From Candidatus Uhrbacteria bacterium (GTDB lineage Bacteria; Patescibacteriota; Patescibacteriia; UBA9934; GWF2-40-263): 32,146 nucleotides of DNA. The notes beneath the pieces are model-generated. The model was not told the DNA's origin and did no database searches. It worked only from the letters and a program-made list of their open reading frames with translations. This document shows, piece after piece, positions 1 through 8,343 of this stretch. The stretch spans positions 1-32,146 of the forward strand of contig JACRJU010000010.1 of the NCBI GenBank assembly GCA_016219925.1, given 5' to 3'. Positions within the stretch are counted from its first letter, which is position 1, and each line of letters begins with the position of its first letter. A program made the position numbers and the translations under genes.

Positions 1-61
1 AATGTGGAGATGGAAGGAGGAGGAATTGTTGCGACATTCAACCGCCGGCAAACAACCCGTC

Positions 62-134
62 GGTGCGATGATATGAACATAGGGGAATCCATAGGGTTCC
101 TCCCGTGATTCACCTGTGTTCATATCATCGCACC
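62..134. repeat. Perfect 18-bp inverted repeat (GGTGCGATGATATGAACA / TGTTCATATCATCGCACC) with 37-nt loop
   Basis: Arms at 62-79 and 117-134 are exact reverse complements. Confidence 0.9.
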
Positions 135-191
135 CCAGGGGTCTGTATCTCCTGTGATATACTATCCATGCTATTTCTTAACTTCGTCTCT

Positions 192-1004
192 ATGACTAAA
201 CGCCTTTCTCTTATTTCGATCCTCGCGACAGCAATCGCGCTTGCGACGCTGGTTGCCTTCGCCACGTTCACCCGCCCTGCGAGCGCCGCCACGCTCGTCA
301 CTCCAGAAGCGCTTCAAGCAGGCGACCTGATTCGCGGACAAAGTTATGCGGCCGTCTATTACTATGGCACCGATGGCTTCCGCTACGTCTTCCCCAACGA
401 CAAAACGTATTTCACCTGGTACAAAAACTTTGACACCGTCAAATGGCTTTCGGATGATGATCTCTCAACGATCCAAATCGGTGGAAATGTCACGTATAAG
501 CCGGGGATAAAAATGATCAAGATTAATTCCGATCCGAAAGTGTATGCGGTCGGTGCGAGCGGAACCATCCGCGCTGTGACTTCAGAAGCCATCGCCTCCG
601 GACTCTACGGCAACGACTGGAACAAAAAGATTGATGACATGCCAGATGGATTCTTCTCAAACTATAAGATGGGCAAATCCGTTGAGGCCGTCTCGGGCTT
701 CAGCGTCACGGGCGAAATGGCTGATGCGACTGACATCAACACAGACAAAGGCCTCAAAGCCGCCACTAAAATTACGATCAGTGCAAGTGGCTTTAGCCCG
801 TCGTCAGTGACGATCCAAGCCAAAACCGCCGTGCGTTTTGTGAACATGGACTCGGTCAAACACTCTGCCAGCTCCGACAACGGGACCTGGGGAACGGGAA
901 CCCTGCCCGCTGGCAAACACTTCTCCCGCTACTTTAAAGAGGCCGGCACTTTCACCTATCATGATGCCTACGGGAATTATCTTGGAACGATCATTGTGCA
1001 ATGA
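192..1004 (+). CDS. Secreted protein with N-terminal CPR-type surface domain and C-terminal cupredoxin-like domain
   Basis: Signal peptide MTKRLSLISILATAIALATLVAFA; C-terminal ISASGFSPSSVTIQ...VKHSASSDNGTWGTGTLPAGKHFSRYFKEAGTFTYHDAYG resembles a cupredoxin; ATG at 192 preferred over the upstream start. Confidence 0.75.
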   Translation: MTKRLSLISILATAIALATLVAFATFTRPASAATLVTPEALQAGDLIRGQSYAAVYYYGTDGFRYVFPNDKTYFTWYKNFDTVKWLSDDDLSTIQIGGNVTYKPGIKMIKINSDPKVYAVGASGTIRAVTSEAIASGLYGNDWNKKIDDMPDGFFSNYKMGKSVEAVSGFSVTGEMADATDINTDKGLKAATKITISASGFSPSSVTIQAKTAVRFVNMDSVKHSASSDNGTWGTGTLPAGKHFSRYFKEAGTFTYHDAYGNYLGTIIVQ

Positions 1005-1043
1005 TTTGAACCGCGTGAGTGTCGACATTGAATAGACGAATCG

Positions 1044-1115
1044 GTCAGGATGATGTCCTGTCTCCGGGCCAACGGACTCGTCGCCGTTGTTCCCTCCGAC
1101 AGGCATCATCCTGAC
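1044..1115 (+). terminator. Long imperfect inverted repeat followed by T-run, probable terminator
   Basis: GTCAGGATGATGTCCTGTC (1044-1062) vs GACAGGCATCATCCTGAC (1098-1115), then tctctttttt. Confidence 0.6.
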
Positions 1116-1197
1116 TAATCATCTCTTTTTTCACTCGACAGAACTCCCGCGGTTTTATAATTCCAGGATCTGACCTTTGTGTTACAATGACTGCGTT

Positions 1198-2094
1198 ATG
1201 CCGAACCTCACTCTTGGGCCTCGAGTACGAAAACCTCTACACTTGCACGATCGCGCGCTCAAAAAGCTTGAAGAGCGCGCTCTCACCATGCGCAAGGACC
1301 TCATCACCATGCTCGTCGAAGCGGGCTCCGGCCATAGTGCCGGACCGCTTGGTATGGCCGATATTTTTACGGCTCTATACTTTCATATCATGGTGCATGA
1401 TCCAAAAAAACCAAACTGGGAATTGCGCGATCGACTCATTTTGTCCAACGGACACATCTGTCCGATCCGTTATGTCGCCATGGCACACGCCGGATACTTC
1501 CCCAAATCTGAACTCATGACCCTGCGTAAGTTCGGCACGCGCCTGCAGGGCCACCCCGAGCGCAAAAAATTGCCCGGCGTGGAAACGACATCGGGCCCGC
1601 TTGGTTCGGGTTCGTCCCAAGCCGTCGGGATGGCTTATGTCGGTCTGCTCGACCGCCGGCCTTGGCGGGTTTATTGCGTGATGAGCGATGGAGAACTCGA
1701 AGCAGGGCAAACGTGGGAAGCGATGCTTTTTGCAGGACGCAATAAACTCTACAACTGCACATTCATCATTGATCGCAACAACATTCAGATTGATGGACAG
1801 ACAGAGGAAGTGATGCCACTGGAACCTCTGCAAGCTAAGTTTGAAGCGTTCGGACTCAATGTGATCCGATGCGCCGGCAATTCTATTCGAGAGTTTGTTT
1901 CATCCGTTGAACATGCCCATGGGGTGAGTGAAAAACCCACCGTCATCATCGCCGACACGGTCCCGGGTTACGGTGTAGACTTTATGGAATACGATTTTTC
2001 CTGGCACGGGAAACCCCCCACATTCACCGAAGGAAAAGAAGCGCTCGCGTGGTTGCGAACCCTTGGCGGAAAAATTAAGAGCGAACACGAATGA
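1198..2094 (+). CDS. Transketolase, N-terminal (TPP-binding) subunit
   Basis: SGHSAGPLGMADIFTALYF, GHPERKKLPGVETTSGPLGSG, MSDGELEAGQTWEA motifs; ATG at 1198. Confidence 0.93.
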   Translation: MPNLTLGPRVRKPLHLHDRALKKLEERALTMRKDLITMLVEAGSGHSAGPLGMADIFTALYFHIMVHDPKKPNWELRDRLILSNGHICPIRYVAMAHAGYFPKSELMTLRKFGTRLQGHPERKKLPGVETTSGPLGSGSSQAVGMAYVGLLDRRPWRVYCVMSDGELEAGQTWEAMLFAGRNKLYNCTFIIDRNNIQIDGQTEEVMPLEPLQAKFEAFGLNVIRCAGNSIREFVSSVEHAHGVSEKPTVIIADTVPGYGVDFMEYDFSWHGKPPTFTEGKEALAWLRTLGGKIKSEHE

Positions 2095-2095
2095 T

Positions 2096-3109
2096 ATGAC
2101 ACCGCGACGAACACAAACAGGCATCAACCACGAAGCGTATCTCGTACGCCATCTGTTTGATCCAGATAAACTCAAACAAATCCCAACACGAAACGGCTAC
2201 GGAGAAGGTCTCGTTGAAGCAGGCAAAAAGGATAAAAATATCATGGTGCTCTGCGCCGACCTCACCGAATCCACCCGATCGCTCGCGTTCAAAGAGGCCT
2301 TTCCGGATCGCTTCGTACAACTTGGCGTTTCCGAGCAGTCTATGGCTTCGATCGCGGCGGGCATGGCGATCACTGGCAAGGTGCCGTTTATCTCAAGCTA
2401 CGCGTGTTTTTCTCCCGGCCGCAACTGGGAGCAGATCCGAACAACAGTTGCCCTTCAAAACAGCAACGTCAAGATCGCTGGCGCTCATGCGGGTGTTTCC
2501 GTTGGGCCAGACGGCGCGACTCACCAGATGATCGAAGACATCGCGATCATGCGGGTGATGCCCAACATGCGCGTAATCGTTCCTTGTGACTCGGTCGAAA
2601 CAAAAAAAGCGACTCTTGCCATAAGTGCCGCAGTCGGCCCGTGCTATTTTCGATTCGCCAGGGAAAAATCCCCGGTCTTCACGACCGACAAAACCCCGTT
2701 CAAAATAGGACACGCGGAAACGTATCGCTTCGGCGCGGATGTGACGATCATCGGAACTGGCCCATTGTTATACGAAGCGCTGTTGGCCGCACAAGTCTTG
2801 TCCGTTGATCACGGCATTGAAGCGCGCATCATCAATCTGCACACCATCAAGCCACTCGATGAAAAAACGATCGTCAAAGCGGCAAAAGAAACCGGGGCGA
2901 TTGTGACGGTCGAGGAAGCCCAAGCGGCCGGAGGTCTTGGAGGCGTCGTGGCCGAAACACTCGCCCTGCACACCCCGGTTCCAATGGAACGCATCGGCGT
3001 GCAAGACCGATTTGGAGAGTCTGGAGAGCCTCGCGAATTGCTCGAAAACCTGGGTTTGACAGCTCCATCTATCATTCAAGCCGTCCTAACCGTTCTTAAA
3101 CGTAAGTGA
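2096..3109 (+). CDS. Transketolase, C-terminal subunit
   Basis: VLCADLTESTRSLAFKEAFPDRFVQLGVSEQSMASIAAGMA; begins 2 nt after the N-subunit stop. Confidence 0.93.
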   Translation: MTPRRTQTGINHEAYLVRHLFDPDKLKQIPTRNGYGEGLVEAGKKDKNIMVLCADLTESTRSLAFKEAFPDRFVQLGVSEQSMASIAAGMAITGKVPFISSYACFSPGRNWEQIRTTVALQNSNVKIAGAHAGVSVGPDGATHQMIEDIAIMRVMPNMRVIVPCDSVETKKATLAISAAVGPCYFRFAREKSPVFTTDKTPFKIGHAETYRFGADVTIIGTGPLLYEALLAAQVLSVDHGIEARIINLHTIKPLDEKTIVKAAKETGAIVTVEEAQAAGGLGGVVAETLALHTPVPMERIGVQDRFGESGEPRELLENLGLTAPSIIQAVLTVLKRK

Positions 3110-3115
3110 TCCCCT

Positions 3116-4087
3116 ATGTTTGATCTCATCACCATCGGCGACATTAAACTCGACGCCTTCATTTCGCTTGATCGGTGTAAAGATAAGTGCGACTTGCGTT
3201 TAAAAAAAATCGAGTTTGCTTTCGGGGAAAAAATCTCCGTGGATTTGCTGTCCCAACAAATCGCCGGCTCGGCGCCAAATGTCGCCACCGCGTTAAGCCG
3301 AATGGGAAAGCATACCGCAATCATCAGCCACATGGGAGACGACCAAACCCGTGATCACGCGATGGATATCTTAAAAAAAGAACAGGTAGAAACAGATTTC
3401 GTAGCGTCCTACCGTCGGACTTCGAGCGCTTATTCAACGGTTCTTTCCTTGCAAGGAGAAAAAACTATTCTCGTTTCTTATCTTCATAAAATTCTCAAAC
3501 TCCCCCACCCTTTTCCAAAAACCAAATGGATCTATTTGTGCGAAATGGGAAATGCTTATGAAAAAACTTATCGGCAACTTCTGCGCGAACTCAAAAAAGA
3601 TCACGTTTTGCTCGGGTACAATCCGGGGAATGAGCAGATCCGCGATCGCAAACCGGAATTATTCGACATGATCGCCCGCGCCAATGTGCTTTTTGTCAAC
3701 GTCGAGGAGGCCCAGCGCATTGTGGGTAACACGCGGCTCAAGGTGAAACATCTCGCCGAAGCGCTCTTTGCCATGGGCCCGTCCGAAGTCGTCATTACGG
3801 ATGGAAAAAACGGTTCCTACGGATATAACGGGACGTGTCTTTTTTTCTGCCCGGTCTTTCCGGGAGAACGGATTGAATCAACGGGCGCTGGCGACTCCTT
3901 TGCCTCCGCCTATATTGGCGCCAACATGAACGGAGGGTCCATGCAAGAAGCCCTGCGCTGGGGATCGGTCAACGCGGCATCTGTCGTGCACGAGATCGGG
4001 CCGACCCAAGGACTCCTCACACAAAAACAAATCCAGAAACGTCTACGGACCGCAACGGATTTCACTGTTTCAATGATCGCTGAATAA
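3116..4087 (+). CDS. PfkB-family carbohydrate kinase (copy 1)
   Basis: N-terminal FDLITIGDIKLDAF and C-terminal STGAGDSFASAYI PfkB signature. Confidence 0.9.
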   Translation: MFDLITIGDIKLDAFISLDRCKDKCDLRLKKIEFAFGEKISVDLLSQQIAGSAPNVATALSRMGKHTAIISHMGDDQTRDHAMDILKKEQVETDFVASYRRTSSAYSTVLSLQGEKTILVSYLHKILKLPHPFPKTKWIYLCEMGNAYEKTYRQLLRELKKDHVLLGYNPGNEQIRDRKPELFDMIARANVLFVNVEEAQRIVGNTRLKVKHLAEALFAMGPSEVVITDGKNGSYGYNGTCLFFCPVFPGERIESTGAGDSFASAYIGANMNGGSMQEALRWGSVNAASVVHEIGPTQGLLTQKQIQKRLRTATDFTVSMIAE

Positions 4088-5067
4088 TTTTTGTGCGTAG
4101 GGTGTGACCCTGACAATGCTTCAACAAGCCGAAATAGGATTGGATGTTCGAGCAGTCAACTCGCCTCAACATCCTCCGCTTTGTCTTTGTCCGAAGCACA
4201 CGGTAATGCGGAAGGGTCACGTAACCCAAAAAATCTATCCCTTGCCTAAGTTTACGAATCTCCACTTTATTTGGATGGAGCCTAAGCCGCCGTTCATGCC
4301 ACAGCCACTGTTCGATGATTGGAACAAGTAAAGATAACTTTTGATGGTCGGAATCAAGAATCACCGCGTCATCGGTATACCGAATATAATACGGGATCCT
4401 AAGCTCATCTTTGATAAAATGATCAAATGCATCCAAGTAGACGTTTGCAAATAGTTGGGAGGTTAAATTGCCGATGGGAAGCCCTGTCGGTTGTTTTGTT
4501 TCAATTAACGACCCCCCCCCCGACGGCGTTTTGTCTTGAAAAGCTTGAGACAACTTCTTGTAGCAAGTCGATTACTCCCTGAGCTTGTCGAAGGGCTAAT
4601 CGACTTCTTAAAACATTCAACAAAATCTCGTGATCCACCGAATCAAAAAATTTCTTGATATCGAACTTCAACGCCCAACAAGGTTTCTGATAATTACGAC
4701 TTACTTTCCGAGCAAACATCTCAAGACGATCAACGGCGGCGTGTGTTCCTTTTCCAATCCGACAAGAATAGCTATCAAAAATAAATGAACGATCTAACAC
4801 CGGATAAAGAACACGATAAATCGCATGATGAACAAGACGATCACGCACAGTTGCTTTGTGAATGATGCGGTGCTTGGGATCAAAAATGTGGAACCGCTGA
4901 TAGGAACCGTGTCTGTAACGACCGCATCGCAAATCATCGTACAACTGAAAAAGATAATCCTCGAGATCGCGTTCGAACTCCTGAACATCTGCTCTGCCAC
5001 GCTTCCCGCGACGAAACTCGTACCAGGCAGAAAAGAGATTCTCTAAACTGACTATTTGTTCAAACAT
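4062..5067 (-). pseudogene. DGR-type reverse transcriptase, frameshifted at a G10 (minus strand) homopolymer
   Basis: ORFs 4501-5067 and 4062-4553 join into one RT: MFEQIVSLENLFSAWYEFRRGKRGR..., DPKHRIIHKATVRDRLVHHAIYRVLYP, FDSYSCRIGKGTHAAV, FDIKKFFDSVDHEILL, GLPIGNLTSQLFANVYL, YYIRYTDDAVIL, GIDFLGYV. IGNLTSQ fits the [LIV]GxxxSQ pattern of DGR RTs. Confidence 0.88.
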
Positions 5068-5357
5068 ATTGGTATCTCAATCTTCGCAATATCCCAAAGC
5101 GTGATCGATTTACATGGGGCGAACACTGTGAAAATTTAGCTCTGAATCTTCTGAAGATAATCACCAATGCTCCATACCTGTCTCGAAACCAAAAACAAAT
5201 TGAAATTTTTACAGCCAGTCAACTCGTTGATCAACTCAAAGTATTTTTACGGCTTGGACATGACCTTCATATTCTGCCAACAAAACATAGTATTCCACGA
5301 CAAGCCGACTTGCAAGAAATCGGGCGCATGCTTGGTGGTTGGATAAAAACATTTTGA
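5052..5357 (+). pseudogene. Avd-like four-helix-bundle DGR accessory protein, 5'-truncated, opposite strand to RT
   Basis: Open frame without start codon: LFVQTYWYLNLRNIPKRDRFTWGEHCENLALNLLKIITNAPYLSRNQKQIEIFTASQLVDQLKVFLRLGHDLHILPTKHSIPRQADLQEIGRMLGGWIKTF*; resembles the C-terminal part of Avd-like proteins (xPKRDRFTxGEkCE, EIGRMLGGWIK). Confidence 0.75.
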
Positions 5358-6252
5358 GAACAGCCAGGACGCGGAAAGCAATGTTGTCGTTCGGATTGTC
5401 GTGCCAGTTCCTGTTCACGTCCGCAAGACCACCAAGGTCACGGTAACCGACGACGAGGAAATAGCCAGCGTCGTACGAGTTGAGGCACCCCTCCCAGGAG
5501 TTGGTGGAGCCGAGGTCCGGCAGGCTCATGTTCCTGTTGACGTTCAGCCACAGGAACAGGTTGCCGATCAGGTTCCACTCCTCGGAGGTCGGCAGGCGAA
5601 GAGCGCGATTGGGGAGGCCGAAGAGCTTCACCGCCCTGGGCAGGATCGTCGCGGTCAGATGATCCCATGAGATCTTGAAGCGCGTCGTGATCTGAAGATC
5701 CTGACCGAGCAGGTCACCCTCGTAGCCCTTGGGGTCTCCCCAGTTGGGCTTCGCGATCATCTCGATGAGAACCCACCGACCGGGAAGAGGCTTGTGCTCG
5801 ATCTTGCTTCCATCGATGTGACGACCCCAGGCAGGCTTCACGAAGCTGTCAGGATAGTCGTTCTCGGTGATGGAGGGCAGGAAGACGAGCAGGAGCCTGT
5901 AGCGTTCGATCGCTTTCCTCGTCTTGCCCTTGATCTTGGGAACGGACGGGATGTTGATCTTGCGGCCGAGGATTGCCTCCCAGCACTGCTCCCAGAAGGC
6001 GCGCGGATCGATGTCGTAGGCGGCCCAGCCGTCGGTCGGTTCCGTCGCAGTGGGACGCGTGCGCTCGTTCACCTGCTCAGCAAGCCAGTTAGCGAGCACA
6101 TCCGGCGTCAACTTCCCCTGAGCGAAGAGTTCGCCCAGAGTGTTCGTGACCGTGTGATGGTCGAGCAGACCGTTGAGACCCGCGGAGGTGAAGTGAAGAC
6201 GGTGCTCGAGAACCTTCTCGAGCCAGGAAGGCAATGGCATCAACTGATTCAT
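5236..6252 (-). CDS. DGR target-like protein with C-terminal C-type-lectin-like variable domain
   Basis: RLPTSEEWNLIGNLFLWLN...PDLGSTNSWEGCLNSYDAGYFLVVGYRDLGGLADVNRNWHDNPNDNIAFRVLAVL; ATG at 6252 preceded by GGTGGGAGATGACAAG. Confidence 0.75.
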   Translation of the reverse strand: MNQLMPLPSWLEKVLEHRLHFTSAGLNGLLDHHTVTNTLGELFAQGKLTPDVLANWLAEQVNERTRPTATEPTDGWAAYDIDPRAFWEQCWEAILGRKINIPSVPKIKGKTRKAIERYRLLLVFLPSITENDYPDSFVKPAWGRHIDGSKIEHKPLPGRWVLIEMIAKPNWGDPKGYEGDLLGQDLQITTRFKISWDHLTATILPRAVKLFGLPNRALRLPTSEEWNLIGNLFLWLNVNRNMSLPDLGSTNSWEGCLNSYDAGYFLVVGYRDLGGLADVNRNWHDNPNDNIAFRVLAVLKMFLSNHQACARFLASRLVVEYYVLLAEYEGHVQAVKIL

Positions 6253-6383
6253 CTTGTCATCTCCCACCTTGCTCTTCAGAACCGCTTCACCACTAGTGAC
6301 TCGATCCTGACATTCCAAGGTGCAAGTTGTGCACGGTTCCGTCGTGCGGCGGGCCACAGGCAAGGTGCCTGATGAACTGAAAT

Positions 6384-6412
6384 AAGATACAGAAATATAG
6401 CCAAAAAGTCAA
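6384..6412 (-). promoter_or_regulatory. Sigma70-like promoter for the DGR target gene
   Basis: Minus strand TTGACT-17 nt-TATCTT; about 125-nt leader to ATG 6252. Confidence 0.6.
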
Positions 6413-6433
6413 TAGACCGATATACTTCGTAAT

Positions 6434-7357
6434 ATGCTCACCTCCCTTTCTTCCATTCTCACAAAAGCCCAGCGCGGCCGTTATGCGGTCGGTGCTTTTA
6501 ACATCAACAACCTGGAAACACTCCAAGCGGTCATGGATGCCGCACAGGCCGAGCGCTCGCCGGTCATTGTGCAAACCTCCGAGGGGGCGATCGACTATGC
6601 GGGGATGGACGAACTCGCCGCGCTCGTTCACTTAGCCGCCAAGCGCACGAGCCGGCCGGTCGTTTTCCATCTTGACCATGGGAAAAATTACGACCTTGTG
6701 GTCAGAGCGATTATAAGCGGTTTCTACACGAGCGTGATGTTTGACGGATCTTCCCTCCCCTATAAGGAAAACGTACGCCGCACCAAAAAACTCGTCGAGA
6801 TGGCACACAAAAAAGGGATAAGCGTGGAAGCAGAACTCGGGCTTATCGCCGGCAAAGAAGATTTCGTCTCCGTCGCCGAACATGAAGCGGCCATGACCCA
6901 ACCGGCGCAGGCGGCTGACTTTATCAAACAAACGGGATGCGATGCTCTTGCGGTTGCGATCGGCACGCGTCACGGGGCTTTCAAAATGAAAACAGAATCC
7001 ACTCTCGACTTTGAACGTCTCAAACAAATTGCCGAAGCGGTCAGTGTTCCACTTGTCCTTCACGGCGCCTCGGGAGTTCCCTCACGCATCAAAACCCTCT
7101 GTACAAAATACGGCTGTGAGATCGCTTCGGCTAAAGGGATCCCCGATATTCAAATTAAAAAAGCCGTGTCGCTTGGAATTTGCAAAGTGAACATTGATAC
7201 CGATTTAAGAATTGCCTTTGACGCCGGTATTCGAAAATTTTTGAAAGAAAAGCCTGGGGTCATTGATCCGCGCGAAATTTTGAAACCTGCCAAAGCCCTC
7301 ATCACACAGGTCGCCCGCCACAAAATGAAACTGTTTGGATCATCAGGAAAAGCTTAG
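6434..7357 (+). CDS. fba: Class II fructose-bisphosphate (ketose-bisphosphate) aldolase
   Basis: VGAFNINNLETLQAV, VVFHLDHGKNYDLV, VSVEAELGLIAGKED, LVLHGASGVP, GICKVNIDTDLR. Confidence 0.93.
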   Translation: MLTSLSSILTKAQRGRYAVGAFNINNLETLQAVMDAAQAERSPVIVQTSEGAIDYAGMDELAALVHLAAKRTSRPVVFHLDHGKNYDLVVRAIISGFYTSVMFDGSSLPYKENVRRTKKLVEMAHKKGISVEAELGLIAGKEDFVSVAEHEAAMTQPAQAADFIKQTGCDALAVAIGTRHGAFKMKTESTLDFERLKQIAEAVSVPLVLHGASGVPSRIKTLCTKYGCEIASAKGIPDIQIKKAVSLGICKVNIDTDLRIAFDAGIRKFLKEKPGVIDPREILKPAKALITQVARHKMKLFGSSGKA

Positions 7358-7371
7358 ATTTGTATCCCCCT

Positions 7372-8343
7372 ATGTTTGACATCATTACCATCGGAGGTGC
7401 CACGCGAGACGTCTTTTTGGTTTCCGACAAATTTCTCTCCATTCGATCCAAAAAAATTCCAAGCGGAGTTGGTGAATGTGTGGCGCTTGGGAGCAAAATC
7501 GAAGTGGACCAACTCGTTTTAACGACCGGCGGCGGGGCAACAAACGCGGCCGCGACATTTGCTTCTCTTGGTTTCCATACCGCAACCATGACGCGCATTG
7601 GGGACGACTCGACCGGAAAAGACGTCATCGATGATTTGAGTGCTTTCGGTGTTAGCACCCATTTTGTTCGGATGATAAAAGGCGGACAAACCGGCTATTC
7701 GGTTTTGCTCACCATGAGGGACGGCGAACGAACGATTTTGACGTTTCGTGGAGTCTCTTCACAGTTCGAACAAAAAGATATCCATTGGGGTGGTTGCGAA
7801 CAAACAAAGTGGATCTATCTGACATCGCTTGGAGGGAATCTCGCCTTATCAAAAAAAGTGATCGAAAACGCTCGTCGGTGCAACATTAAGGTGGCATGGA
7901 ATCCTGGAAAAGGAGAATTGAAATCCGGCATGAAATCGTTTTTAGCTCTTCTGCCGATGATCGATATTCTGACTATGAATCTTGAAGAGGCGAAACTGTT
8001 GACGGGGAAAAAACACGTGACTGGAATATTCAAAATGTTACAGAGCGACGGCAAAATTCGTCTCATCACAGATGGCACAAACGGATCGCATGTCTGGCGC
8101 GATGGGTGGATGGCACATGCTGGCACGACCGGAGTAAAAGCCGTGTCGCGCACGGGAGCCGGCGACGCGTTTGGATCTGGATTTGTCGCGGGATTTATTA
8201 AAAGAGAGGATATCAGATACGCGCTCGCCATCGGTACCTTAAATGCAGAGTCTGTCGTGCAACAATTTGGCCCAAAACTCGGTATCTTAAAAAAATGGCC
8301 TGGCACGCTAACGACCAAAAAAATCAAAATTCAAACCTTATGA
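7372..8343 (+). CDS. PfkB-family carbohydrate kinase (copy 2)
   Basis: MFDIITIGGATRDVFL; GGGATNAAATFASLG; SRTGAGDAFGSGFVAG. Confidence 0.9.
   Translation: MFDIITIGGATRDVFLVSDKFLSIRSKKIPSGVGECVALGSKIEVDQLVLTTGGGATNAAATFASLGFHTATMTRIGDDSTGKDVIDDLSAFGVSTHFVRMIKGGQTGYSVLLTMRDGERTILTFRGVSSQFEQKDIHWGGCEQTKWIYLTSLGGNLALSKKVIENARRCNIKVAWNPGKGELKSGMKSFLALLPMIDILTMNLEEAKLLTGKKHVTGIFKMLQSDGKIRLITDGTNGSHVWRDGWMAHAGTTGVKAVSRTGAGDAFGSGFVAGFIKREDIRYALAIGTLNAESVVQQFGPKLGILKKWPGTLTTKKIKIQTL

Noticed and set aside
4062-5067. Retron or group II intron origin for the RT
   Set aside because: No msr/msd-like or intron domain V sequence noticed; motif IGNLTSQ and adjacent Avd/lectin genes fit a DGR better.
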